Source: Auanema rhodensis
Taxonomy: Eukaryota > Nematoda > Chromadorea > Rhabditida > Rhabditidae
Length of the DNA stretch: 64,000 bases
Direction: 5' to 3'
Assembly (NCBI GenBank): GCA_964057225.1
Contig: OZ059900.1
Coordinates: forward strand, 134,501-198,500
Made by a program: the position numbers and the translations under genes. Of this stretch, positions 1 to 11,114 are shown one piece after another (position 1 is the stretch's first letter; the number at the start of each line of letters is the position of its first letter). The notes beneath the pieces are model-generated. The model made no database searches, was not told the DNA's origin, and was given only the letters and a program-made list of their open reading frames with translations.

Positions 1-83
1 ATCATATTCGTTAAGATTTGAAAATCAAACACACATTGAACAAAATCAGTTTATTTTTATGAGTTTGCACTGATATATATTCA

Positions 84-95
84 TTTTGATCAAAA
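84..95. repeat. 12-bp perfect palindrome, once per monomer
   Basis: TTTTGATCAAAA is its own reverse complement and lies inside one of the two least variable stretches of the monomer. A copy at 14664 has TTTCGATC, a single-base break. It contains one of the three TGATCA sites present in each monomer. Function unknown; palindromes of this kind can bind dimeric proteins, but nothing here shows that. Confidence 0.85.
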
Positions 96-158
96 AAGGT
101 CGAAAATAGAAAGAATTTTTGAATTTTCCGAGTTTTGAGTCCAATTGGGCTAAATTGC

Positions 159-170
159 TCATATATATGA
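159..170. repeat. 12-bp perfect AT palindrome, once per monomer
   Basis: TCATATATATGA is a perfect palindrome followed directly by TCA, giving another TGATCA. It is unchanged in every monomer I read, although the bases to both sides vary between classes. The alternating AT core is a candidate for easy melting or cruciform extrusion; that is inference. Confidence 0.8.
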
Positions 171-247
171 TCAAAAGCATAGTTTTATTGTCTATGACAA
201 CAAAAGTCATTAATTAAACACTAATGATGTTTAAATCACTAAATTTC

Positions 248-356
248 GCTCAAATAGCATTACTACACTAAGTATGGTCGTTTTTATGCCTTTAACACCA
301 TATACTCACCGATTTTTGGTACAAAATCTGTAATACTCGTAAATTTTGATCATATT
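248..356. other. Low-variability segment spanning the monomer junction
   Basis: From CGCTCAAATAGC through GGTCGTTTTTATGCC to TTTTGATCATAT the sequence is almost unchanged between monomer classes. Apart from the CTCGTAA/CTTGTAA pair and CATTACTAC/CATAACTAC, the changes I saw are rare and unit-specific. By contrast, monomer positions 15-62, 117-160 and 184-246 hold nearly all the class-defining variants. A second quiet segment covers about 65-116. Such patchy conservation is often read as protein-binding or nucleosome-positioning constraint, but conversion tracts could give the same picture. Confidence 0.65.
311..328. repeat. Short inverted repeat in the conserved right part of the monomer
   Basis: GATTTT and AAAATC form 6-bp inverted arms around the 6-base spacer TGGTAC. 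The element sits in the least variable third of the monomer. Changes are rare and mark specific places: TACAAATTCT at 2404, 11433, 28431, 31209 and 44752, and CACTGATTTT at about 23213 and 39881. Confidence 0.7.
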
Positions 357-695
357 CGTTAAGATTTGAGAATCAAACACACAATACACAAAATCAGTCT
401 ATTTTTATGAGCTTGCACTGATATATATTCATTTTGATCAAAAAAGGTCGAAAATAGAAAGAATTTTTGAAATTTCCGAGTTTTGAGTCTAATTTGGCTA
501 AATCGCTCATATATATGATCAGAAGCATAGTTTTGTTGTCTATGACAACAAAAGTCATCAATTAAACGCTAGTGATGTTTAAATACTGATTTTCGCTCAA
601 ATAGCATTACTACACTAAGTATGGTCGTTTTTATGCCTTTAACACCATATACTCACCGATTTTTGGTACAAAATCTGTAATACTCGTAAATTTTG
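349..695 (+). repeat. Representative monomer, class C (347 bp, perfect dyad)
   Basis: Class C monomers carry a linked set of variants: GTCTAATTTGGCT, GATCAGAAGC, TTTTGTTG, CTATGAC, CGCTAGTG and ACTGATTTTCGC. Together they create a perfect hairpin-forming dyad at 531-553. By eye I count 23 monomers with TTTTGTTG in this context, between about 0.5 and 53 kb and none after that. Compared with monomer 1 there are 18 differences including one indel, so about 95% identity. The variants travel together, so this is a real monomer lineage and not scattered mutation. Confidence 0.93.
531..553. repeat. Perfect 23-bp dyad (10-bp arms, 3-base loop)
   Basis: The left arm TTTTGTTGTC is exactly complementary, inverted, to the right arm GACAACAAAA, with TAT between them. 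It is perfect only in class C monomers. Class A (TTTTATTG, CTATGAC) has one mismatch and class B (TTTTATTG, CTATAAC) has two. An RNA copy would form a tight stem-loop, and the DNA could extrude a small cruciform. Other perfect copies lie near 1921, 10951, 13035, 18918, 27948, 44269 and 52949. Confidence 0.85.
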
Positions 696-1043
696 ATCAT
701 ATTCGTTAAGATTTGAGAATCAAACACACAATACACAAAATCAGTCTATTTTGATGAGCTTGCACTGATATATATTCATTTTGATCAAAAAAGGTCGAAA
801 ATAGAAAGAATTTTTGAAATTTCCGAGTTTTGAGTCCAATTTGGCTAAATCGCTCATATATATGATCAAAAGCATAGTTTTATTGTCTATGACAACAAAA
901 GTCATTAATTAAACACTAATGATGTTTAAATCACTAAATTTCGCTCAAATAGCATTACTACACTAAGTATGGTCGTTTTTATGCCTTTAACACCATATAC
1001 TCACCGATTTTTGGTACAAAATCTGTAATACTCGTAAATTTTG

Positions 1044-1390
1044 ATCATATTCGTTAAGATTTGAGAATCAAACACACAATACACAAAATCAGTCTATTTT
1101 TATGAGCTTGCACTGATATATATTCATTTTGATCAAAAAAGGTCGAAAATAGAAAGAATTTTTGAAATTTCCGAGTTTTGAGTCCAATTTGGCTGAATCG
1201 CTCATATATATGATCAAAAGCATAGTTTTATTGTCTATAACAACAAAAGTCATCAATTAAACGCTAGTGATGTTTTAATACTGAATTTCGCTCAAATAGC
1301 ATTACTACACTAAGTATGGTCGTTTTTATGCCTTTAACACCATATACTCACCGATTTTTGGTACAAAATCTGTAATACTTGTAAATTTTG
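1044..1390 (+). repeat. Representative monomer, class B (347 bp, commonest form)
   Basis: Class B monomers have GAAATTTCCGAG, CCAATTTGGCT, CTATAAC, CATCAATT, CGCTAGTG and either GTTTAAATACTGAATTT or GTTTTAATACTGAATTT. This copy has the GTTTTAAT form plus GGCTGAATCGC, and ends in ACTTGTAAATT. A copy that looks the same by eye lies at 3128-3474. Class B is the commonest background type across the window. Confidence 0.92.
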
Positions 1391-2280
1391 ATCATATTCG
1401 TTAAGATTTGAAAATCAAACACACATTGAACAAAATCAGTTTATTTTTATGAGTTTGCACTGATATATATTCATTTTGATCAAAAAAGGTCGAAAATAGA
1501 AAGAATTTTTGAATTTTCCGAGTTTTGAGTCCAATTGGGCTAAATTGCTCATATATATGATCAAAAGCATAGTTTTATTGTCTATGACAACAAAAGTCAT
1601 TAATTAAACACTAATGATGTTTAAATCACTAAATTTCGCTCAAATAGCATTACTACACTAAGTATGGTCGTTTTTATGCCTTTAACACCATATACTCACC
1701 GATTTTTGGTACAAAATCTGTAATACTCGTAAATTTTGATCATATTCGTTAAGATTTGAGAATCAAACACACAATACACAAAATCAGTCTATTTTTATGA
1801 GCTTGCACTGATATATATTCATTTTGATCAAAAAAGGTCGAAAATAGAAAGAATTTTTGAAATTTCCGAGTTTTGAGTCTAATTTGGCTAAATCGCTCAT
1901 ATATATGATCAGAAGCATAGTTTTGTTGTCTATGACAACAAAAGTCATCAATTAAACGCTAGTGATGTTTAAATACTGATTTTCGCTCAAATAGCATTAC
2001 TACACTAAGTATGGTCGTTTTTATGCCTTTAACACCATATACTCACCGATTTTTGGTACAAAATCTGTAATACTCGTAAATTTTGATCATATTCGTTAAG
2101 ATTTGAGAATCAAACACACAATACACAAAATCAGTCTATTTTGATGAGCTTGCACTGATATATATTCATTTTGATCAAAAAAGGTCGAAAATAGAAAGAA
2201 TTTTTGAAATTTCCGAGTTTTGAGTCCAATTTGGCTAAATCGCTCATATATATGATCAAAAGCATAGTTTTATTGTCTAT
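1391..2280 (+). repeat. Local tandem block, copy 2 (period 1,390 bp)
   Basis: This repeats 1-890, including the rare AAATTGCTC variant. Its first two monomers (1391-2085) recur again at 3475-4169, and with the preceding monomer the match covers 1044-2085 against 3128-4169, three monomers at a spacing of 2,084 bp. Confidence 0.85.
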
Positions 2281-5211
2281 AACAACAAAAGTCATCAATT
2301 AAACGCTAGTGATGTTTAAATACTGAATTTCGCTCAAATAGCATTACTACACTAAGTATGGTCGTTTTTATGCCTTTAACACCATATACTCACCGATTTT
2401 TGGTACAAATTCTGTAATACTCGTAAATTTTGATCATATTCGTTAAGATTCGAGAATCAAACATACAATACACGAAATCAGTCTATTTTTATGAGCTTGC
2501 ACTGATATATATTCATTTTGATCAAAAAAGGTCGAAAATAGAAAGAATTTTTGAAATTTCCGAGTTTTGAGTCCAATTTGGCTAAATCGCTCATATATAT
2601 GATCAAAAGCATAGTTTTATTGTCTATAACAACAAAAGTCATCAATTAAACGCTAGTGATGTTTAAATACTGAATTTCGCTCAAATAGCATTACTACACT
2701 AAGTATGGTCGTTTTTATGCCTTTAACACCATATACTCACCGATTTTTGGTACAAAATCTGTAATACTCGTAAATTTTGATCATATTCGTTAAGATTTGA
2801 GAATCAAACACACAATACACGAAATCAGTCTATTTTTATGAGCTTGCACTGATATATATTCATTTTGATCAAAAAAGGTCGAAAATAGAAAGAATTTTTG
2901 AATTTTCCGAGTTTTGAGTCCAATTGGGCTAAATCGCTCATATATATGATCAAAAGCATAGTTTTATTGTCTATGACAACAAAAGTCATTAATTAAACAC
3001 TAATGATGTTTAAATCACTAAATTTCGCTCAAATAGCATTACTACACTAAGTATGGTCGTTTTTATGCCTTTAACACCATATACTCACCGATTTTTGGTA
3101 CAAAATCTGTAATACTCGTAAATTTTGATCATATTCGTTAAGATTTGAGAATCAAACACACAATACACAAAATCAGTCTATTTTTATGAGCTTGCACTGA
3201 TATATATTCATTTTGATCAAAAAAGGTCGAAAATAGAAAGAATTTTTGAAATTTCCGAGTTTTGAGTCCAATTTGGCTGAATCGCTCATATATATGATCA
3301 AAAGCATAGTTTTATTGTCTATAACAACAAAAGTCATCAATTAAACGCTAGTGATGTTTTAATACTGAATTTCGCTCAAATAGCATTACTACACTAAGTA
3401 TGGTCGTTTTTATGCCTTTAACACCATATACTCACCGATTTTTGGTACAAAATCTGTAATACTTGTAAATTTTGATCATATTCGTTAAGATTTGAAAATC
3501 AAACACACATTGAACAAAATCAGTTTATTTTTATGAGTTTGCACTGATATATATTCATTTTGATCAAAAAAGGTCGAAAATAGAAAGAATTTTTGAATTT
3601 TCCGAGTTTTGAGTCCAATTGGGCTAAATTGCTCATATATATGATCAAAAGCATAGTTTTATTGTCTATGACAACAAAAGTCATTAATTAAACACTAATG
3701 ATGTTTAAATCACTAAATTTCGCTCAAATAGCATTACTACACTAAGTATGGTCGTTTTTATGCCTTTAACACCATATACTCACCGATTTTTGGTACAAAA
3801 TCTGTAATACTCGTAAATTTTGATCATATTCGTTAAGATTTGAGAATCAAACACACAATACACAAAATCAGTCTATTTTTATGAGCTTGCACTGATATAT
3901 ATTCATTTTGATCAAAAAAGGTCGAAAATAGAAAGAATTTTTGAAATTTCCGAGTTTTGAGTCTAATTTGGCTAAATCGCTCATATATATGATCAGAAGC
4001 ATAGTTTTGTTGTCTATGACAACAAAAGTCATCAATTAAACGCTAGTGATGTTTAAATACTGATTTTCGCTCAAATAGCATTACTACACTAAGTATGGTC
4101 GTTTTTATGCCTTTAACACCATATACTCACCGATTTTTGGTACAAAATCTGTAATACTCGTAAATTTTGATCATATTCGTTAAGATTTGAGAATCAAACA
4201 CACAATAAACAGAATCAGTCTATTTTTATGAGCTTGCACTGATATATATTCATTTTGATCAAAAAAGGTCGAAAATAGAAAGAATTTTTGAAATTTCCGA
4301 GTTTTGAGTCTAATTTGGCTAAATCGCTCATATATATGATCAGAAGCATAGTTTTGTTGTCTATGACAACAAAAGTCATCAATTAAACGCTAGTGATGTT
4401 TAAATACTGATTTTCGCTCAAATAGCATTACTACACTAAGTATGGTCGTTTTTATGCCTTTAACACCATATACTCACCGATTTTTGGTACAAAATCTGTA
4501 ATACTCGTAAATTTTGATCATATTCGTTAAGATTTGAAAATCAAACACACAATAAACAAAATCATTCTATTTTTATGAGCTTGCACTGATATATATTCAT
4601 TTTGATCAAAAAAGGTCGAAAATAGAAAGAATTTTTGAAATTTCCGAGTTTTGAGTCTAATTTGGCTAAATCGCTCATATATATGATCAGAAGCATAGTT
4701 TTATTGTCTATAACAACAAAAGTCATCAATTAAACGCTAGTGATGTTTAAATACTGAATTTCGCTCAAATAGCATTACTACACTAAGTATGGTCGTTTTT
4801 ATGCCTTTAACACCATATACTCACCGATTTTTGGTACAAAATCTGTAATACTCGTAAATTTTGATCATATTCGTTAAGATTTGAGAATCAAACACACAAT
4901 ACACGAAATCAGTCTATTTTTATGAGCTTGCACTGATATATATTCATTTTGATCAAAAAAGGTCGAAAATAGAAAGAATTTTTGAATTTTCCGAGTTTTG
5001 AGTCCAATTGGGCTAAATCGCTCATATATATGATCAAAAGCATAGTTTTATTGTCTATGACAACAAAAGTCATTAATTAAACACTAATGATGTTTAAATC
5101 ACTAAATTTCGCTCAAATAGCATTACTACACTAAGTATGGTCGTTTTTATGCCTTTAACACCATATACTCACCGATTTTTGGTACAAAATCTGTAATACT
5201 CGTAAATTTTG
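2086..5211 (+). repeat. Nine-monomer block collinear with 11115-14241
   Basis: The order of marker monomers is TTTTGATGAGC, then TACAAATTCT followed by ATTCGAG, a class A monomer, GGCTGAATC, the ACATTGAAC monomer (3475), class C, AATAAACAGAATC class C (4170), an AATAAACAAAATC monomer, and class A. The same order occurs from 11115, 28113 and 44434. The spacing to the first of these is 9,029-9,030 bp, that is 26 monomers. Monomer 4517 differs from its partner, with AATCATTCT and class C variants in its middle. Confidence 0.8.
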
Positions 5212-6600
5212 ATCATATTCGTTAAGATTTGAGAATCAAACACACAATACACAAAATCAGTCTATTTTTATGAGCTTGCACTGATATATATTCATTTTGA
5301 TCAAAAAAGGTCGAAAATAGAAAGAATTTTTGAAATTTCCGAGTTTTGAGTCCAATTTGGCTAAATCGCTCATATATATGATCAAAAGCATAGTTTTATT
5401 GTCTATAACAACAAAAGTCATCAATTAAACGCTAGTGATGTTTTAATACTGAATTTCGCTCAAATAGCATTACTACACTAAGTATGGTCGTTTTTATGCC
5501 TTTAACACCATATACTCACCGATTTTTGGTACAAAATCTGTAATACTCGTAAATTTTGATCATATTCGTTAAGATTTGAAAATCAAACACACAATAAACA
5601 AAATCAGTCTATTTTTATGAGTTTGCACTGATATATATTCATTTTGATCAAAAAAGGTCGAAAATAGAAAGAATTTTTGAATTTTCCGAGTTTTGAGTCC
5701 AATTGGGCTAAATCGCTCATATATATGATCAAAAGCATAGTTTTATTGTCTATGACAACAAAAGTCATTAATTAAACACTAATGATGTTTAAATCACTAA
5801 ATTTCGCTCAAATAGCATTACTACACTAAGTATGGTCGTTTTTATGCCTTTAACACCATATACTCACCGATTTTTGGTACAAAATCTGTAATACTCGTAA
5901 ATTTTGATCATATTCGTTAAGATTTGAGAATCAAACACACAATACACAAAATCAGTCTATTTTTATGAGCTTGCACTGATATATATTCATTTTGATCAAA
6001 AAAGGTCGAAAATAGAAAGAATTTTTGAAATTTCCGAGTTTTGAGTCCAATTTGGCTAAATCGCTCATATATATGATCAAAAGCATAGTTTTATTGTCTA
6101 TAACAACAAAAGTCATCAATTAAACGCTAGTGATGTTTTAATACTGAATTTCGCTAAAATAGCATTACTACACTAAGTATGGTCGTTTTTATGCCTTTAA
6201 CACCATATACTCACCGATTTTTGGTACAAAATCTGTAATACTTGTAAATTTTGATCATATTTGTTAAGATTTGAGAATCAAACACACAATACACAAAATC
6301 AGTCTATTTTTATGAGTTTGCACTGATATATATTCATTTTGATCAAAAAAGGTCGAAAATAGAAAGAATTTTGGAAATGTGCGAGTTTTGAGTCCAATTT
6401 TGCTAAATCGCTCATATATATGATCAAAAGCATAGTTTTATTGTCTATAACAACAAAAGTCATCAATTAAACGCTAGTGATGTTTAAATACTGAATTTCG
6501 CTCAAATAGCATAACTACACTAAGTATGGTCGTTTTTATGCCTTTAACACCATATACTCACCGATTTTTGGTACAAAATCTGTAATACTTGTAAATTTTG

Positions 6601-6947
6601 ATCATATTTGTTAAGATTTGAGAATCAAACACACAATACACAAAATCAGTCTATTTTTATGAGTTTGCACTGATATATATTCATTTTGATCAAAAAAGGT
6701 CGAAAATAGAAAGAATTTTGGAAATGTCCGAGTTTTGAGTCCAATTTGGCTAAATCGCTCATATATATGATCAAAAGCATAGTTTTATTGTCTATAACAA
6801 CAAAAATCATCAATTAAACGCTAGTGATGTTTAAATACTGAATTTCGCTCAAATAGCATTACTACACTAAGTATGGTCGTTTTTATGCCTTTAACACCAT
6901 ATACTCACCGATTTTTGGTACAAAATCTGTAATACTCGTAAATTTTG
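6601..6947 (+). repeat. Representative monomer, class D (347 bp, GGAAATGTCC type)
   Basis: Class D monomers have CATATTTGTT at the start, GAGTTTGC, and AATTTTGGAAATGTCCGAG in place of AATTTTTGAAATTTCCGAG. They are usually preceded by ACTTGTAAATT at the end of the upstream monomer. This copy also has CAAAAATCATC where most have CAAAAGTCATC; that rarer variant recurs near 23451, 40121, 56781, 60260, 61649 and 63385 and serves as a marker for super-repeat phase and for the amplified module at the right end. Confidence 0.92.
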
Positions 6948-9900
6948 ATCATATTCGTTAAGATTTGAGAATCAAACACACAATACACAAAATCAGTCTA
7001 TTTTTATGAGCTTGCACTGATATATATTCATTTTGATCAAAAAAGGTCGAAAATAGAAAGAATTTTTGAATTTTCCGAGTTTTGAGTCCAATTGGGCTAA
7101 ATCGCTCATATATATGATCAAAAGCATAGTTTTATTGTCTATGACAACAAAAGTCATTAATTAAACACTAATGATGTTTAAATTACTAAATTTCGCTCAA
7201 ATAGCATTACTACACTAAGTATGGTCGTTTTTATGCCTTTAACACCATATACTCACCGATTTTTGGTACAAAATCTGTAATACTCGTAAATTTTGATCAT
7301 ATTCGTTAAGATTTGAGAATCAAACACACAATACACAAAATCAGTCTATTTTGATGAGCTTGCACTGATATATATTCATTTTGATCAAAAAAGGTCGAAA
7401 ATAGAAAGAATTTTTGAATTTTCCGAGTTTTGAGTCCAATTGGGCTAAATCGCTCATATATATGATCAAAAGCATAGTTTTATTGTCTATAACAACAAAA
7501 GTCATCAATTAAACGCTAGTGATGTTTTAATACTGAATTTCGCTCAAATAGCATTACTACACTAAGTATGGTCGTTTTTATGCCTTTAACACCATATACT
7601 CACCGATTTTTGGTACAAAATCTGTAATACTCGTAAATTTTGATCATATTCGTTAAGATTTGAGAATCAAACACACAATACACAAAATCAGTCTATTTTT
7701 ATGAGCTTGCACTGATATATATTCATTTTGATCAAAAAAGGTCGAAAATAGAAAGAATTTTTGAAATTTCCGAGTTTTGAGTCCAATTTGGCTAAATCGC
7801 TCATATATATGATCAAAAGCATAGTTTTATTGTCTATGACAACAAAAGTCATTAATTAAACACTAATGATGTTTAAATACTGAATTTCGCTCAAATAGCA
7901 TTACTACACTAAGTATGGTCGTTTTTATGCCTTTAACACCATATACTCACCGATTTTTGGTACAAAATCTGTAATACTCGTAAATTTTGATCATATTCGT
8001 TAAGATTTGAGAATCAAACACACAATACACAAAATCAGTCTATTTTTATGAGCTTGCACTGATATATATTCATTTTGATCAAAAAAGGTCGAAAATAGAA
8101 AGAATTTTTGAAATTTCCGAGTTTTGAGTCCAATTTGGCTAAATCGCTCATATATATGATCAAAAGCATAGTTTTATTGTCTATAACAACAAAAGTCATC
8201 AATTAAACGCTAGTGATGTTTTAATACTGAATTTCGCTCAAATAGCATTACTACACTAAGTATGGTCGTTTTTATGCCTTTAACACCATATACTCACCGA
8301 TTTTTGGTACAAAATCTGTAATACTTGTAAATTTTGATCATATTTGTTAAGATTTGAGAATCAAACATACAATACACGAAATCAGTCTATTTTTATGAGC
8401 TTGCACTGATATATATTCATTTTGATCAAAAAAGGTCGAAAATAGAAAGAATTTTTGAAATTTCCGAGTTTTGAGTCTAATTTGGCTAAATCGCTCATAT
8501 ATATGATCAGAAGCAAAGTTTTATTGTCTATGATAACAAAAGTCATCAATTAAACGCTAGTGATGTTTAAATACTGATTTTCGCTCAAATAGCATTACTA
8601 CACTAAGTATGGTCGTTTTTATGCCTTTAACACCATATACTCACCGATTTTTGGTACAAAATCTGTAATACTCGTAAATTTTGATCATATTCGTTAAGAT
8701 TTGAGAATCAAACACACAATACACAAAGTCAGTCTATTTTTATGAGCTTGCACTGATATATATTCATTTTGATCAAAAAAGGTCGAAAATAGAAAGAATT
8801 TTTGAAATTTCCGAGTTTTGAGTCCAATTTGGCTAAATCGCTCATATATATGATCAAAAGCATAGTTCTATTGTCTATAACAACAAAAGTCATCAATTAA
8901 ACGCTAGTGATGTTTAAATACTGAATTTCGCTCAAATAGCATTACTACACTAAGTATGGTCGTTTTTATGCCTTTAACACCATATACTCACCGATTTTTG
9001 GTACAAAATCTGTAATACTCGTAAATTTTGATCATATTCGTTAAGATTTGAGAATCAAACACACAATACACGAAATCAGTCTATTTTCATGAGCTTGCAC
9101 TGATATATATTCATTTTGATCAAAAAAGGTCGAAAATAGAAAGAATTTTTGAATTTTCCGAGTTTTGAGTCCAATTGGGCTAAATCGCTCATATATATGA
9201 TCAAAAGCATAGTTTTATTGTCTATGACAACAAAAGTCATTAATTAAACACTAATGATGTTTAAATCACTAAATTTCGCTCAAATAGCATTACTACACTA
9301 AGTATGGTCGTTTTTATGCCTTTAACACCATATACTCACCGATTTTTGGTACAAAATCTGTAATACTCGTAAATTTTGATCATATTCGTTAAGATTTGAG
9401 AATCAAACACACAATACACAAAATCAGTCTATTTTTATGAGCTTGCACTGATATATATTCATTTTGATCAAAAAAGGTCGAAAATAGAAAGAATTTTTGA
9501 AATTTCCGAGTTTTGAGTCCAATTTGGCTAAATCGCTCATATATATGATCAAAAGCATAGTTTTATTGTCTATAACAACAAAAGTCATCAATTAAACGCT
9601 AGTGATGTTTTAATACTGAATTTCGCTCAAATAGCATTACTACACTAAGTATGGTCGTTTTTATGCCTTTAACACCATATACTCACCGATTTTTGGTACA
9701 AAATCTGTAATACTTGTAAATTTTGATCATATTTGTTAAGATTTGAGAATCAAACACACAATACACAAAATCAGTCTATTTTTATGAGTTTGCACTGATA
9801 TATATTCATTTTGATCAAAAAAGGTCGAAAATAGAAAGAATTTTGGAAATGTCCGAGTTTTGAGTCCAATTTGGCTAAATCGCTCATATATATGATCAAA

Positions 9901-11114
9901 AGCATAGTTTTATTGTCTATAACAACAAAAGTCATCAATTAAACGCTAGTGATGTTTAAATACTGAATTTCGCTCGAATAGCATTACTACACTAAGTATG
10001 GTCGTTTTTATGCCTTTAACACCATATACTCACCGATTTTTGGTACAAAATCTGTAATACTCGTAAATTTTGATCATATTCGTTAAGATTTGAGAATCAA
10101 ACATACAATACACAAAATCAGTCTATTTTCATGAGCTTGCACTGATATATATTCATTTTGATCAAAAAAGGTCGAAAATAGAAAGAATTTTTGAAATTTA
10201 CGAGTTTTGAGTCTAATTTGGCTAAATCGCTCATATATATGATCAGAAGCATAGTTTTATTGTCTATGACAACAAAAGTCATTAGTTAAACACTAATGAT
10301 GTTTAAATCACTAAATTTCGCTCAAATAGCATTACTACACTAAGTATGGTCGTTTTTATGCCTTTAACACCATATACTCACCGATTTTTGGTACAAAATC
10401 TGTAATACTTGTAAATTTTGATCATATTTGTTAAGATTTGAGAATCAAACACACAATACACAAAATCAGTCTATTTTTATGAGTTTGCACTGATATATAT
10501 TCATTTTGATCAAAAAAGGTCGAAAATAGAAAGAATTTTGGAAATGTCCGAGTTTTGAGTCCAATTTGGCTAAATCGCTCATATATATGATCAAAAGCAT
10601 AGTTTTATTGTCTATAACAACAAAAGTCATCAATTAAACGCTAGTGATGTTTAAATACTGAATTTCGCTCAAATAGCATAACTACACTAAGTATGGTCGT
10701 TTTTATGCCTTTAACACCATATACTCACCGATTTTTGGTACAAAATCTGTAATACTCGTAAATTTTGATCATATTCGTTAAGATTTGAGAATCAAACATA
10801 CAATACACGAAATCAGTCTATTTTTATGAGCTTGCACTGATATATATTCATTTTGATCAAAAAAGATCGAAAATAGAAAGAATTTTTGAAATTTCCGAGT
10901 TTTGAGTCTAATTTGGCTAAATCGCTCATATATATGATCAGAAGCATAGTTTTGTTGTCTATGACAACAAAAGTCATCAATTAAACGCTAGTGATGTTTA
11001 AATACTGATTTTCGCTCAAATAGCATTACTACACTAAGTATGGTCGTTTTTATGCCTTTAACACCATATACTCACCGATTTTTGGTACAAAATCTGTAAT
11101 ACTCGTAAATTTTG

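Larger units (their letters stand above)
1..348 (+). repeat. Representative monomer, class A (348 bp)
   Basis: Class A monomers carry GAATTTTCCGAG at about position 121, CCAATTGGGCT at about 141, CTATGAC, the palindrome TTAATTAA, and AAATCACTAAATTT near position 235. This last stretch has one base more than the other classes and explains the 348-bp length. This copy and those at 1391 and 3475 also share AAATTGCTC where almost all other monomers have AAATCGCTC, a variant I see only in this left end. The left part (ACACATTGAACAAAATCAG, then GAGTTTGC) also occurs at 12505, 29502, 32280 and 45823, so this monomer marks a fixed position within the long super-repeat. Confidence 0.95.
1..890 (+). 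repeat. Local tandem block, copy 1 (period 1,390 bp)
   Basis: Positions 1-890 match 1391-2280 by eye without a difference. At 891 this copy has CTATGAC while the other has CTATAAC at 2281, and the two then belong to different classes through the right part of the monomer. The break lies inside a monomer, as expected from an unequal exchange. Confidence 0.85.
1..5558 (+). repeat. Left segment, 16 monomers before the first complete super-repeat
   Basis: This stretch contains 16 monomers (six of them 348 bp), which exactly accounts for 5,558 bases. It does not align end to end with the tail of the later units. Its right part (2086-5211) is collinear with the middle of unit 1, and its left part is made of short local repeats. 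It is either a rearranged end of a preceding super-repeat or a locally shuffled zone. Confidence 0.8.

Noticed and set aside
8-26. Resemblance to the CENP-B box at TTCGTTAAGATTCGAG in some monomers
   Set aside because: The spacing between TTCG and CGAG is one base too long for the consensus, the CGGG core is not matched, and most monomers have TTTGAG instead of TTCGAG. It is a chance similarity unless binding is shown.
208-227. Inverted TCATTA and TAATGA arms that might covary between classes
   Set aside because: In class B the same positions read TCATCA and TAGTGA, which pair less well, so the changes are not compensatory and do not support a conserved stem.
1-348. Assignment to a named satellite family or species, for example a beetle or legume satellite
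   Set aside because: Length and base composition match many unrelated satellites, and I cannot confirm a sequence match from memory. A similarity search of the monomer against repeat databases would settle it.
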